The notes under the pieces: model-generated
Database searches by the model: none
The model's input: the letters and a program-made list of their open reading frames with translations, nothing else
Told to the model about the DNA's origin: nothing
Shown: in pieces, positions 16,043-23,022 of the stretch
Layout: each line of letters opens with the position of its first letter
Position numbering within the stretch: the first letter of the stretch is position 1
Made by a program: the position numbers and the translations under genes
Origin: a virus
Strand: one strand, 5' to 3'
DNA length: 29,848 nucleotides
Virus record (IMG/VR): IMGVR_UViG_3300034117_000038
Span: 1-29,848 of that record

Positions 16043-16072
16043 AATTTGATACCCCTTTCGGGGTATCAAATT
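16043..16072 (-). terminator. 13-bp hairpin with GAAA tetraloop between genes 18 and 19
   Basis: A perfect 13-bp inverted repeat AATTTGATACCCC / GGGGTATCAAATT with, on the minus strand, a GAAA loop. It lies 4 nt past the sheath stop. The minus-strand downstream side is only weakly U-rich, while the plus-strand side is TTTTATTATT. It may be a terminator, a processing site or an mRNA 3'-end stabiliser. Confidence 0.65.
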
Positions 16073-16075
16073 TTA

Positions 16076-19000
16076 TTATTGTCCACCGAGCTCGCCTGTG
16101 TTCAATATACGAACCGGGATATAGATGAATTCAGCTGCCTTAACAGGCTCAACTGCAACGTCAATCCACAATTCATTTCTATCGATTCTTGCTGGAGTAT
16201 TGTTACTATCGTCACAAACTACAATATAATCATATAGACCGCGTTTTGCAACTAAATCTACCATCAATGTTTCTACAACACCGGAGATTTGATTGCGTGT
16301 TAGTGCATCATTAGGTTCGAATACGAACGGTCTTGCTGCCAATGTCAACTGTCTACGTATGTAAGCAATCAAACGAGCAACGTTAGTTCTATCTAACGCA
16401 CTTGAACTGTTAAAGCTTGTCTTGTTACCGTAGTTCAATAAACCAACACCAGTAAAGAACACTAATGGATTAATGAAGTTGGTATACAATACATCACGAA
16501 TACCTAAGCGTGTCTTAATTGGAGTAAACTCACCGGTCGCACCATCAACATAACCAATGCTTAATGCATTGTCAATTGTACCACGGCGTGTACCAGCTGC
16601 CGCTAACCAAGGATAAGCTACAGTATCATTACGTAAGAATGTACGCAACATCATATATGAAGCAGGAACAGCTACCTGATTACCTGACAAGTCTGTTGCT
16701 AAGCCACTTGGATAGAATAGACCCATATATGTATTGCGTGTTACTAAACCTTGTTCACCTGTACTAGATGCACCGGCTTCGTTAGTAGCCCAAGCTTGAA
16801 TATCAGTAGCACTATCAGCTAAACGCATTGGAGTATCACCTAAGATATAACCAGTTTCACCTCGATCTGCGTTCAACGCAATCATTGCAGGTTGTAGTTC
16901 AGGATAGTTAGGAGTAGCCATCAAGTTGAAGAAGTTATCTTCATCACGAATTGCAGTATTAGTTGCAACTGCGGCATTTAATGACTGAACAACCATAGCA
17001 CGTTGTGCTTTACGACCCATATATGGAGCACCATTAGTTTGTAAACCACTTACTGTTACCCAAGCATCTGTTTCTGTTGGCAAAGACTCATCAGGGAAAT
17101 CCGTACCATTGAAATAGTTTGTTCTGAACTGCTTTACATTATAACCTGAACGGCGTGTGTTAAACAATAACATACCTGATGGATATAAACTTGCATCAGG
17201 AGCATCTAAATCTAAATAATTGCTAGCTAACAATGATACGATTGTTGGGATAGGATCATCTACTGGACTTGTTGTACCGTTTGTGGCCCAACGAGCATCA
17301 GAAAATAATACACCAGTACTACCTGTTTGGTCAGTGTTATCAATTAGTACCCATTGATCAGTACTGTTAACTGATTGCCAACGACTAATTACTGGGTAAT
17401 TTTCTAAATCACCAGTATTAATCCACAAATCACCATATACTAAAGCTGTACCGTCACTTTGAACAGTTGGTGTACTTGCAGAAATTATAGGACCATTTGG
17501 ATCAGTTTCGTTTGTTCCACTAGGTAAGGGGAATCCATCACTATCATAATCACGCAAACCATAACCATACCAAGCACTATTGTAGTTAATCATAATATCA
17601 ACTTGATCAACTACACTATAGAACCAGTTAGTGTTATCTGCAGGAGCCACTACAGGATCGCTGTCACTTGAAATATAAGTAAATTCAACCCAGTTACTTA
17701 ACTGTGATTGAAACGCTATAGGAGGAGTACCTGAAATATATGTAACTGCAGTCACTGCACCAGTAGACACAGCAGTAACCTTAACATCTAAATCGTTGAC
17801 TCCTGACTGTCCGCCTAATTCTACACCGTCAACACTAATGATATCTCCAATAGTATATCCCGATCCAGTAGCCGCCACACCATCACCTACTAAAACATAA
17901 GCACCAGATGAGGTTACAACATTAATCGTAGCACCAGTACCAGTAGCACTAGTACTAGGAGCCCCTGTAAATGTTGCTTGAATTGTAGGTCCATATTTAA
18001 CACCAGTAGTTACACCAATAGTAAATCCAGCCTCAACAATTAATCCGTTAGATACACCAGTTGAGACAAATGAACTATTAACAGTGTCATCCATAATAAT
18101 TTCTCCACCCTCAGTGTGCGTAATTTGAATTGCACCATCAGTAGTTACTATAGCTGTAGTATTTGGAATACCTGCTGCCGACCATGCTGTTACAAAATCA
18201 GTCGCATCACTATTATCTGCAACTGTTATATTATACGCATTACTTAAAGTTGTAGTACCCGCAATAGGTACAAATACATTCATACGATATGGACCAGAGT
18301 TGAAAGTAGGAGAAGTATTATCTCCTGTGATTACGGTAGGTCCTGTTGCAATACGCTCCCAGAAGTAAATTGGAGCAGTAGCACCCGACCCATTATAATT
18401 ATATTGCGAATAAATAGTTCCAGCTGGAATAGCTTGACCACCGGTTGCATCTAGACTTGCACTAGCTGACCAGTCACTAACGTATAATCCCACATTCTTA
18501 GCATTCCAAGTTTGTGTAGCACCGTTGAATACTGACATTGATGGATTTAAACCATTACCAGATGCACCAACTTTAATCCAAATTGATCCAGTTGGACGAG
18601 GTTCTGATTGACTACTTGACCATAATGGCATTTGAGCAGACGTACCGTATACAAGAAGAGGTTGGTAATACGTAGTAGAATCAATACCCATATCAGCCAA
18701 TGCACCAGGAGTAACTTCTGTTAAGGTTAAGTATGAATTAGCAATACCTAATGTTGTTAATTGATTGGAGAAGATGCATAATTTACCACTACGAACTTCT
18801 GCAGTTACATCTGTCCAACCTAAATTATTAATTACAGTAGCCACACCATCAACAGTATTATTTGGGGCTACTGGAACTGTAATAGTTACGGAATAAATTC
18901 CAGATACACTCATTGTGAATGACTCACCTGCAGTCAAGGTTGTAGGTGAATTAGTACCTTGTACTGCCGGTGTATCATTTCTCCAAACAGGGCCACCTAA

Positions 19001-19645
19001 TCTTGTCCAAGCATTAGTAGTTGTTTTATAAAAATATGTTTTATCTGATGTGCTTACTGGATTACCAGTAATTTGTATAGCATTAACTGCATACTCACCC
19101 ACTGAACCAATGCTATTATTTGGAACACCGGCAGTCAAATCAGCACTGTCAGTAATGACAATAGGAGTTTGTAATGCAAATTTTCCAGTTGTAGCATTGA
19201 ATTCATAGATACCCCAACTGCTTGTAGTAGAATCTAACCAATATGTGCCGCTAGCTGGATTCCCAGTTGGGCGACCTGTTTGACCTACTAAGCTAGCTAA
19301 GTCGATATCAGCACGTAGAACGTAACAACGATTTGTCACACCTAATGTTGAATAAGCAGCCAACAAGCCGTATTCATTAAGTTCATAACCTTGAATTGGT
19401 GTACCATTTGTCGTTGTATAGAAGAATGGAGTACCATACAAGTTTACTAAATCTCTTTGACTTGTAACTTGGAATAATTTGTTTGCGTTTGCCGCTGTTG
19501 TTGCCGCCGCTACACCTGTACCAGATGCGTCAGCTTTATTCTGTGCCGTAGCAAGAACCACTAGTGGGACGGAATTTGTGGGCGCTGGTAAATATTGACT
19601 TTGGTCAATGATTGATACTTCTACGCCTGGAGATGTTAATGCCAT
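16076..19645 (-). CDS. 18: Contractile tail sheath protein gp18 (enlarged)
   Basis: A 1189-residue sheath subunit; T4 gp18 has 659. The N terminus MALTSPGVEVSIIDQSQYLP and the DLVNLYGTPFF / GYELNEYGLLAAYSTLG segments match the family start. The conserved C-terminal region begins near residue 870 (RKAQRAMVVQSLNAAV). It includes AYPWLAAAGTRRGTIDNA, INPLVFFTGVGLLNYGNKT, VARLIAYIRRQLTLAARPFV and AAEFIYIPVRILNTG. The extra ~500 residues (about 130-860) are Gly/Thr/Ser-rich beta modules, including WGIYEFNATTGKF (about 143) and GSGYTIGDIISVDG (about 590). Such insertions project outward from the sheath surface in other phages. SD AAGGAA lies 7 nt upstream, and a late promoter 54 nt upstream. Confidence 0.9.
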   Translation of the reverse strand: MALTSPGVEVSIIDQSQYLPAPTNSVPLVVLATAQNKADASGTGVAAATTAANANKLFQVTSQRDLVNLYGTPFFYTTTNGTPIQGYELNEYGLLAAYSTLGVTNRCYVLRADIDLASLVGQTGRPTGNPASGTYWLDSTTSSWGIYEFNATTGKFALQTPIVITDSADLTAGVPNNSIGSVGEYAVNAIQITGNPVSTSDKTYFYKTTTNAWTRLGGPVWRNDTPAVQGTNSPTTLTAGESFTMSVSGIYSVTITVPVAPNNTVDGVATVINNLGWTDVTAEVRSGKLCIFSNQLTTLGIANSYLTLTEVTPGALADMGIDSTTYYQPLLVYGTSAQMPLWSSSQSEPRPTGSIWIKVGASGNGLNPSMSVFNGATQTWNAKNVGLYVSDWSASASLDATGGQAIPAGTIYSQYNYNGSGATAPIYFWERIATGPTVITGDNTSPTFNSGPYRMNVFVPIAGTTTLSNAYNITVADNSDATDFVTAWSAAGIPNTTAIVTTDGAIQITHTEGGEIIMDDTVNSSFVSTGVSNGLIVEAGFTIGVTTGVKYGPTIQATFTGAPSTSATGTGATINVVTSSGAYVLVGDGVAATGSGYTIGDIISVDGVELGGQSGVNDLDVKVTAVSTGAVTAVTYISGTPPIAFQSQLSNWVEFTYISSDSDPVVAPADNTNWFYSVVDQVDIMINYNSAWYGYGLRDYDSDGFPLPSGTNETDPNGPIISASTPTVQSDGTALVYGDLWINTGDLENYPVISRWQSVNSTDQWVLIDNTDQTGSTGVLFSDARWATNGTTSPVDDPIPTIVSLLASNYLDLDAPDASLYPSGMLLFNTRRSGYNVKQFRTNYFNGTDFPDESLPTETDAWVTVSGLQTNGAPYMGRKAQRAMVVQSLNAAVATNTAIRDEDNFFNLMATPNYPELQPAMIALNADRGETGYILGDTPMRLADSATDIQAWATNEAGASSTGEQGLVTRNTYMGLFYPSGLATDLSGNQVAVPASYMMLRTFLRNDTVAYPWLAAAGTRRGTIDNALSIGYVDGATGEFTPIKTRLGIRDVLYTNFINPLVFFTGVGLLNYGNKTSFNSSSALDRTNVARLIAYIRRQLTLAARPFVFEPNDALTRNQISGVVETLMVDLVAKRGLYDYIVVCDDSNNTPARIDRNELWIDVAVEPVKAAEFIYIPVRILNTGELGGQ

Positions 19646-19698
19646 TTTATGTTTCCTTTATGTAAAATTTTGAGGTTTACCACCTGATTGCATATTAA

Positions 19699-19706
19699 TA
19701 TTTATC
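19699..19706 (-). promoter_or_regulatory. Late promoter GATAAATA (gene 18)
   Basis: GATAAATA on the minus strand, ending 53 nt before the sheath ATG. The predicted leader is longer than for the other late genes. Confidence 0.7.
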
Positions 19707-19765
19707 TAATACTTCAAAAAAGATCCATTATCCGTGCCTTCGAAGGTTTATAGAGTAAATAGACT

Positions 19766-20110
19766 ATGAGACCAATCTGTTCTACCTGTGAAAAGAATTT
19801 CTGCGCTATTAATTATAAGCGTGGTGAAGTCACCCATTATCGTAGTATGTGTGACGAATGTGGTAGAAGGAAAAACAAACTTAAACCTCGCACTCCTAAA
19901 TGGAAGAGTAAAGGTTATAAGAAAAAAGCCGCTTGTGATTTATGCGGCTTTAAGAGTTTATTTACTAGTCAAATTACAGTCTTTCATATTGACGGCAACT
20001 TAGATAACGCAGAAATGTCTAATCTGCGTAGCATCTGTCTTAACTGTGTAGAAGTAGTTAAAAAGAAAGAAGTTACTTGGAAACGAGGAGACTTACAGGT
20101 TGACCACTGA
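19766..20110 (+). CDS. Degenerate HNH-like double zinc-ribbon protein
   Basis: A 114-residue basic protein with two metal-binding halves. The first is C5-x2-C8 with C29-x2-C32. The second is C57-x2-C60 with C91-x2-C94, flanking a treble-clef centre VFHIDGNLDNAEMSNLRSIC (about 72-91). The HID...N...NL...CxxC order is that of HNH endonucleases, but the usual HH pair is FH and the final CxxCH is CxxCV. Catalysis is therefore doubtful and DNA binding more likely. It is the only plus-strand gene among minus-strand genes here and overlaps the kinase 3' end by 18 nt, tail to tail. I recall near-identical small proteins in marine T4-like phages. A weak TTGAGG-17-TATTAA promoter may lie at 19670-19698. 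Confidence 0.7.
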   Translation: MRPICSTCEKNFCAINYKRGEVTHYRSMCDECGRRKNKLKPRTPKWKSKGYKKKAACDLCGFKSLFTSQITVFHIDGNLDNAEMSNLRSICLNCVEVVKKKEVTWKRGDLQVDH

Positions 20111-20725
20111 GTTAACTTGCTTATGTAAGTCATCAATAGAACCGTTATTATCAATATAATGGTCATACAATAATCCAACACTACTATACTCACTAGCATG
20201 GACACTATAGTTTCCTAACTCTACCATAGCTTTTAATCTTTGTTCACTACCCTCAGGCTCATTATTATAGTCTACTGCGGCACTATACCAAACTGGACGT
20301 TCACCTCTATTAACTCGCATAGTGATTCCACCTACACTTTTAATTGAATTGACTTCATTAACAAAACGACAATCTGTAATCACAATGTTTTCATCAGTTT
20401 GACGTAGTTTATTCTCTACACTTGCTACCCAAATATCACTATGGAAGTTATTACGACATACTTCTGTTCCCCAGTATTGTAATACCCATCTTGGGGTAAT
20501 ATTCATACCTAGTCGGTCACTCCACCATTCGTCTTTTTGTTCTCGCCATGCTCTGCTTGTTTTAGTTGAACCTTCCAAGTATTCTCTATTCCATCCAAAG
20601 ACGGCTGATACTGCGTCTTTTAAACTTGCCGCAAAACTAACACGTTTGAACCCGTGAAATGTGCAAAGATAGTCGGCAATTGTGTCCTTGCCGCTCGAAA
20701 TTAAACCGGTAACACCTATAATCAT
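20093..20725 (-). CDS. 1: Deoxynucleoside monophosphate kinase (T4 gp1-like)
   Basis: A P-loop kinase of 210 residues from the chosen start. MIIGVTGLISSGKDTIADYL carries the Walker A G7-x4-GKDT. Then come VSFAASLKDAVSAVFGW (substrate lid entry), the TPRWVLQYWGTEVCR block, and ENIVITDCRFVNEVNSI (Walker B-like Asp), as in T4 gp1 and related dNMP kinases. The enzyme phosphorylates dNMPs, feeding DNA synthesis from host DNA breakdown. A longer frame begins at 20746, but AGGAG at 20733-20737 is 7 nt before the ATG at 20725, so that start is preferred. The ribosome-binding site lies in a hairpin that contains the gene's own early promoter. Confidence 0.8.
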   Translation of the reverse strand: MIIGVTGLISSGKDTIADYLCTFHGFKRVSFAASLKDAVSAVFGWNREYLEGSTKTSRAWREQKDEWWSDRLGMNITPRWVLQYWGTEVCRNNFHSDIWVASVENKLRQTDENIVITDCRFVNEVNSIKSVGGITMRVNRGERPVWYSAAVDYNNEPEGSEQRLKAMVELGNYSVHASEYSSVGLLYDHYIDNNGSIDDLHKQVNSVVNL

Positions 20726-20731
20726 ATGGTA

Positions 20732-20775
20732 ACTCCTGTAATACATATTGTACTACAGGAGTGTTGTAATGTAAA
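20732..20775 (-). promoter_or_regulatory. Early promoter within an RBS hairpin of the dNMP kinase gene
   Basis: On the minus strand TTTACA (20770-20775), a 17-nt spacer and TACAAT (20747-20752) form a sigma70-type promoter. The 9-bp inverted repeat ACTCCTGTA (20754-20762) / TACAGGAGT (20732-20740) has the -10 in its loop and the left arm in the spacer. Its right arm is the AGGAG ribosome-binding site. The expected start point near 20740 leaves the left arm out of the local transcript. Confidence 0.65.
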
Positions 20776-20784
20776 TTGTTTAGG

Positions 20785-21570
20785 TTAACCTTGTACCCAA
20801 GTCAATGGCTGACTGTAATCTACATATCGTTTTAGTTCTTCAATGAGTTCTTGTTGAAGTTGTTTGGATTCAGCCTTCATTGCCGCACCATTTAAACTTG
20901 TGCCGCCTCCTGGACCTGCGATACTAGCAAACTTTTCACGTGCTTCACCAATAATACCTTTTAATACGGCAAATACCCAATCACCAATCCATACACCGGC
21001 ACCTGGATCTTGCAACAAAACTTCTTGTGTTCTTTGTACATCAGCCCAAATCAATATACGTTCTCCGGATCCTTTTGGATCACGCACAATACGTAATACT
21101 TTGGTAACCGGATCAAATGTATAGATAACATATCCACCAAACATTCTGGCAGCTAGTTCAACGTAACCTGCATAAAAGTCATATGTTGCCATACCACCTG
21201 CATAGTTATAGTTTAACAAATAAGTGTTTAGAATAGCTGAACTAAATGGATCAAATGAACTACTTGATGGACCTGTTTCTAGACCAACTGTTCTACGAAA
21301 GATAGAACGTACATTAATAAACTCACTGGGAAGTGTATAAGTATCTACATTCTTTTCTACTGTGAAAAGAGTGTATGATTCTGCTGTAGAGTTTTGTGCC
21401 CGTTGACGATATACTTTGATGGCATAGTTATATGCCGCTTCATAGTGTTGCGGGTCTAGTTCTAAATCAATAATGCCGTCACCTAAACGATATCTAACGT
21501 TTTGGAATAGTGCTTGTTTTAATTCGTCTAGCGTTAAGCCTGATGGTGTAGCTAATATATTTGCGGTCAT
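20785..21570 (-). CDS. 13: Neck protein gp13-like
   Basis: A 261-residue protein. A helical start (LDELKQALFQNVRYRLGDG) is followed by LELDPQHYEAAYNYAIKVYRQ, TYTLPSEFINVRSIFRRTVGL, AARMFGGYVIYTFDPVTKVLRIV, then RILIWADVQRTQEVLLQDPG. The C-terminal helical part is WVFAVLKGIIGEAREKFA...AMKAESKQLQQELIEELKRYV. This order matches gp13 neck proteins of cyanophage-type T4 phages, which bind the portal vertex and recruit gp14. T4 gp13 is somewhat longer (309). Late promoter and ribosome-binding site are in one hairpin just upstream. Unlike T4, genes 14 and 15 are not next to it but 2.8 kb away on the other strand. Confidence 0.7.
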   Translation of the reverse strand: MTANILATPSGLTLDELKQALFQNVRYRLGDGIIDLELDPQHYEAAYNYAIKVYRQRAQNSTAESYTLFTVEKNVDTYTLPSEFINVRSIFRRTVGLETGPSSSSFDPFSSAILNTYLLNYNYAGGMATYDFYAGYVELAARMFGGYVIYTFDPVTKVLRIVRDPKGSGERILIWADVQRTQEVLLQDPGAGVWIGDWVFAVLKGIIGEAREKFASIAGPGGGTSLNGAAMKAESKQLQQELIEELKRYVDYSQPLTWVQG

Positions 21571-21574
21571 AGTT

Positions 21575-21603
21575 GTTTCCTGATGTTGTATTTATCAGGA
21601 AAC
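21575..21603 (-). promoter_or_regulatory. Late promoter inside RBS-sequestering hairpin of gene 13
   Basis: On the minus strand GTTTCCTGAT-AAATACAAC-ATCAGGAAAC is a perfect 10-bp stem with a 9-nt loop. The late octamer GATAAATA (21589-21596) spans the end of the left arm and the loop. The right arm holds the AGGAAA ribosome-binding site, 4 nt before the ATG at 21570. Confidence 0.75.
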
Positions 21604-21620
21604 TATAGTGTTGTAACCTA

Positions 21621-22562
21621 TTATGCTAGACCATAAGTTGCGGCCGCTAAGTCATATCTAGCAGTACCAACACCTGCAGTATCTGTGGCCACTACACCTG
21701 TGTTTGATACTAGGTTAGTAATTGATACAGCACCGCCGGCGGCACCATATCCAAAAATAGCTTTGTCAGTACCATAAGTTGCGGCTCCTAACTGACTCCT
21801 AGCAGTACCAACACCTGTAGTATCTGTAGCAACAACGCCTGTATTTGATACTAAGTTGGTCATTGATACCGGTCCGTTTCCATATCCAAATATAGCTTTA
21901 TCAGTTCCATAACCTGCGGCTGCTAAACTATATCTAGCAGTACCAACACCTGTTGTATCAGTAGCAACTACACCTGTATTACTTACTAGGTTGGTCATTG
22001 ATACTACAGTAAAACCTCCGGCGCTAGTAGCACCATAACCAAATATAGCTTTGTCAGTACCATATGTTGCGGCTTCAGCTAACTGTCTTGCTGTACCAAC
22101 CCCTGCAGTGTCAGTCGCAACTACCCCTGCGTTTGATACTAGATTAGTTATTGCGGTGTTGGATGGTCCAGTCCTACCATATCCAAATATAGCTTTATCC
22201 GAACCATATGTTGCGGCTCCAAGATTATATCTAGCAGTGCCGACACCGGTAACATCATTTGCTACTATACCTGCATTTGATACTAGATTAGTCATACTTA
22301 GTGGATTACCAGATGTTTGGTCATAACCATAACCAAAGATAGCTTTATCAGTGCCGTAACCTGCGGCTGCTAATGCATTCCTAGCAGTTCCAACACCTGT
22401 TGTATCAGTAGCAACTACACCTGTATTACTTACTAGGTTGGTCATTGATACACCACTACTACCGTTAGTCCCATAACCAAATATAGCGTATGCAAGATAC
22501 GACGGAGGTTGTGGTGTTACACTTACTCCACCACCAATTGAAATTCCTGATCCGATATCCAT
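21621..22562 (-). CDS. Six-repeat propeller-like protein (AIFGYG repeats)
   Basis: A 313-residue protein. After a 27-residue Gly/Ser/Pro leader it has six units of 45-51 residues, each built as KAIFGYG - variable loop - SMTNLVSNTGVVATDTTG - VGTARxxLAAAxYGTD. The last unit ends at ATYGLA, exactly where the first begins (YAIFGYG), as expected if the chain closes on itself as a six-bladed beta-propeller. The pattern resembles Kelch/RCC1-like repeats but matches neither consensus. The loops after GYG differ in every copy (YDQTSGNPL, RTGPSNTA, ATSAGGFTVV, NGPV, AAGGAV), while the scaffold is nearly constant. A late promoter directly upstream suggests a virion or adhesion role. Function is otherwise unknown. 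Confidence 0.7.
   Translation of the reverse strand: MDIGSGISIGGGVSVTPQPPSYLAYAIFGYGTNGSSGVSMTNLVSNTGVVATDTTGVGTARNALAAAGYGTDKAIFGYGYDQTSGNPLSMTNLVSNAGIVANDVTGVGTARYNLGAATYGSDKAIFGYGRTGPSNTAITNLVSNAGVVATDTAGVGTARQLAEAATYGTDKAIFGYGATSAGGFTVVSMTNLVSNTGVVATDTTGVGTARYSLAAAGYGTDKAIFGYGNGPVSMTNLVSNTGVVATDTTGVGTARSQLGAATYGTDKAIFGYGAAGGAVSITNLVSNTGVVATDTAGVGTARYDLAAATYGLA
21625..22495 (-). repeat. Six tandem ~145-nt coding repeats
   Basis: Six in-frame repeats of about 135-153 nt, highly alike in DNA (for example the phrase coding KAIFGYG and that coding VGTAR). They are interrupted at one fixed place per unit by unrelated short sequence. Confidence 0.85.
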
Positions 22563-22589
22563 AATATGTTATCCTTTAACATATTTATC
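22563..22589 (-). promoter_or_regulatory. Late promoter and hairpin presenting the SD in its loop
   Basis: On the minus strand GATAAATA (22582-22589) overlaps the hairpin AATATGTTA-AAGGA-TAACATATT, a perfect 9-bp stem directly before the ATG at 22562. The AAGGA ribosome-binding site is the 5-nt loop. The octamer also overlaps the mazG stop codon. Confidence 0.6.
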
Positions 22590-23022
22590 AGATATCATTT
22601 TCTTTTCGATTTTCGCTATAATGTGCGTCAAAACTACCACCGGGATAACGACTTTCTAATTTACGAACGTTCTCATCAATAACATCATTTGGGTCAAGAT
22701 TCAAGGCCCTACAAGCATTAATCCAGTACCACATAACATCACCTAATTCTCGCTTTAAGTGAAAAACTTCAGCATCAGTTAATGGTTTGCCCTGAAAAAA
22801 CATCTTTTTGGGCACTTCGATAAATTCACCACCTTCAGCCGCTAATCCTAGGCAAGCGGTTAATAACAGTGGTACATTGATATCAGGACCATGTACTCCA
22901 TTACCAATATAATTACCATCAAGCTCATCACATCGGTCCATAAACGTAGTCAAGTCATTACTTGCTTTGCTTGTTACAGCTTCTACAAAATCTTTGTATT
23001 TGTTTAAATCAATATTACTCAT
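22588..23022 (-). CDS. mazG: MazG-like nucleotide pyrophosphohydrolase
   Basis: A 144-residue MazG-type all-alpha NTP pyrophosphohydrolase. The metal-binding pattern ExxE-x25-ExxD is complete: E63-GG-E66 in LGLAAEGGEFIEV and E92-LG-D95 in LKRELGDVMWYW. A C-terminal helix follows (VIDENVRKLESRYPGG). These enzymes hydrolyse NTPs or dNTPs to NMP and pyrophosphate. In marine phages MazG is proposed to lower (p)ppGpp or to recycle host nucleotides, although the natural substrate is disputed. The start overlaps the upstream stop by one base (TAATG), so it is coupled to the 397-residue gene and probably expressed early from the promoter at 24248-24276. Confidence 0.9.
   Translation of the reverse strand: MSNIDLNKYKDFVEAVTSKASNDLTTFMDRCDELDGNYIGNGVHGPDINVPLLLTACLGLAAEGGEFIEVPKKMFFQGKPLTDAEVFHLKRELGDVMWYWINACRALNLDPNDVIDENVRKLESRYPGGSFDAHYSENRKENDI

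Noticed and set aside
19670-19698. TTGAGG-17-TATTAA as promoter for the HNH-like gene
   Set aside because: Only 4 of 6 matches in each box in AT-rich sequence; mentioned in the gene entry but too weak to list.
19737-19746. Palindrome CCTTCGAAGG before the HNH-like gene
   Set aside because: Ten-base palindrome with no U-run and no repeat elsewhere; could be an operator but nothing supports it.
20093-20746. Longer kinase start at 20746 (MYYRSYH...)
   Set aside because: No ribosome site there, and it would begin inside the hairpin loop. AGGAG fits the ATG at 20725 and the P-loop family normally starts right before the first beta strand.
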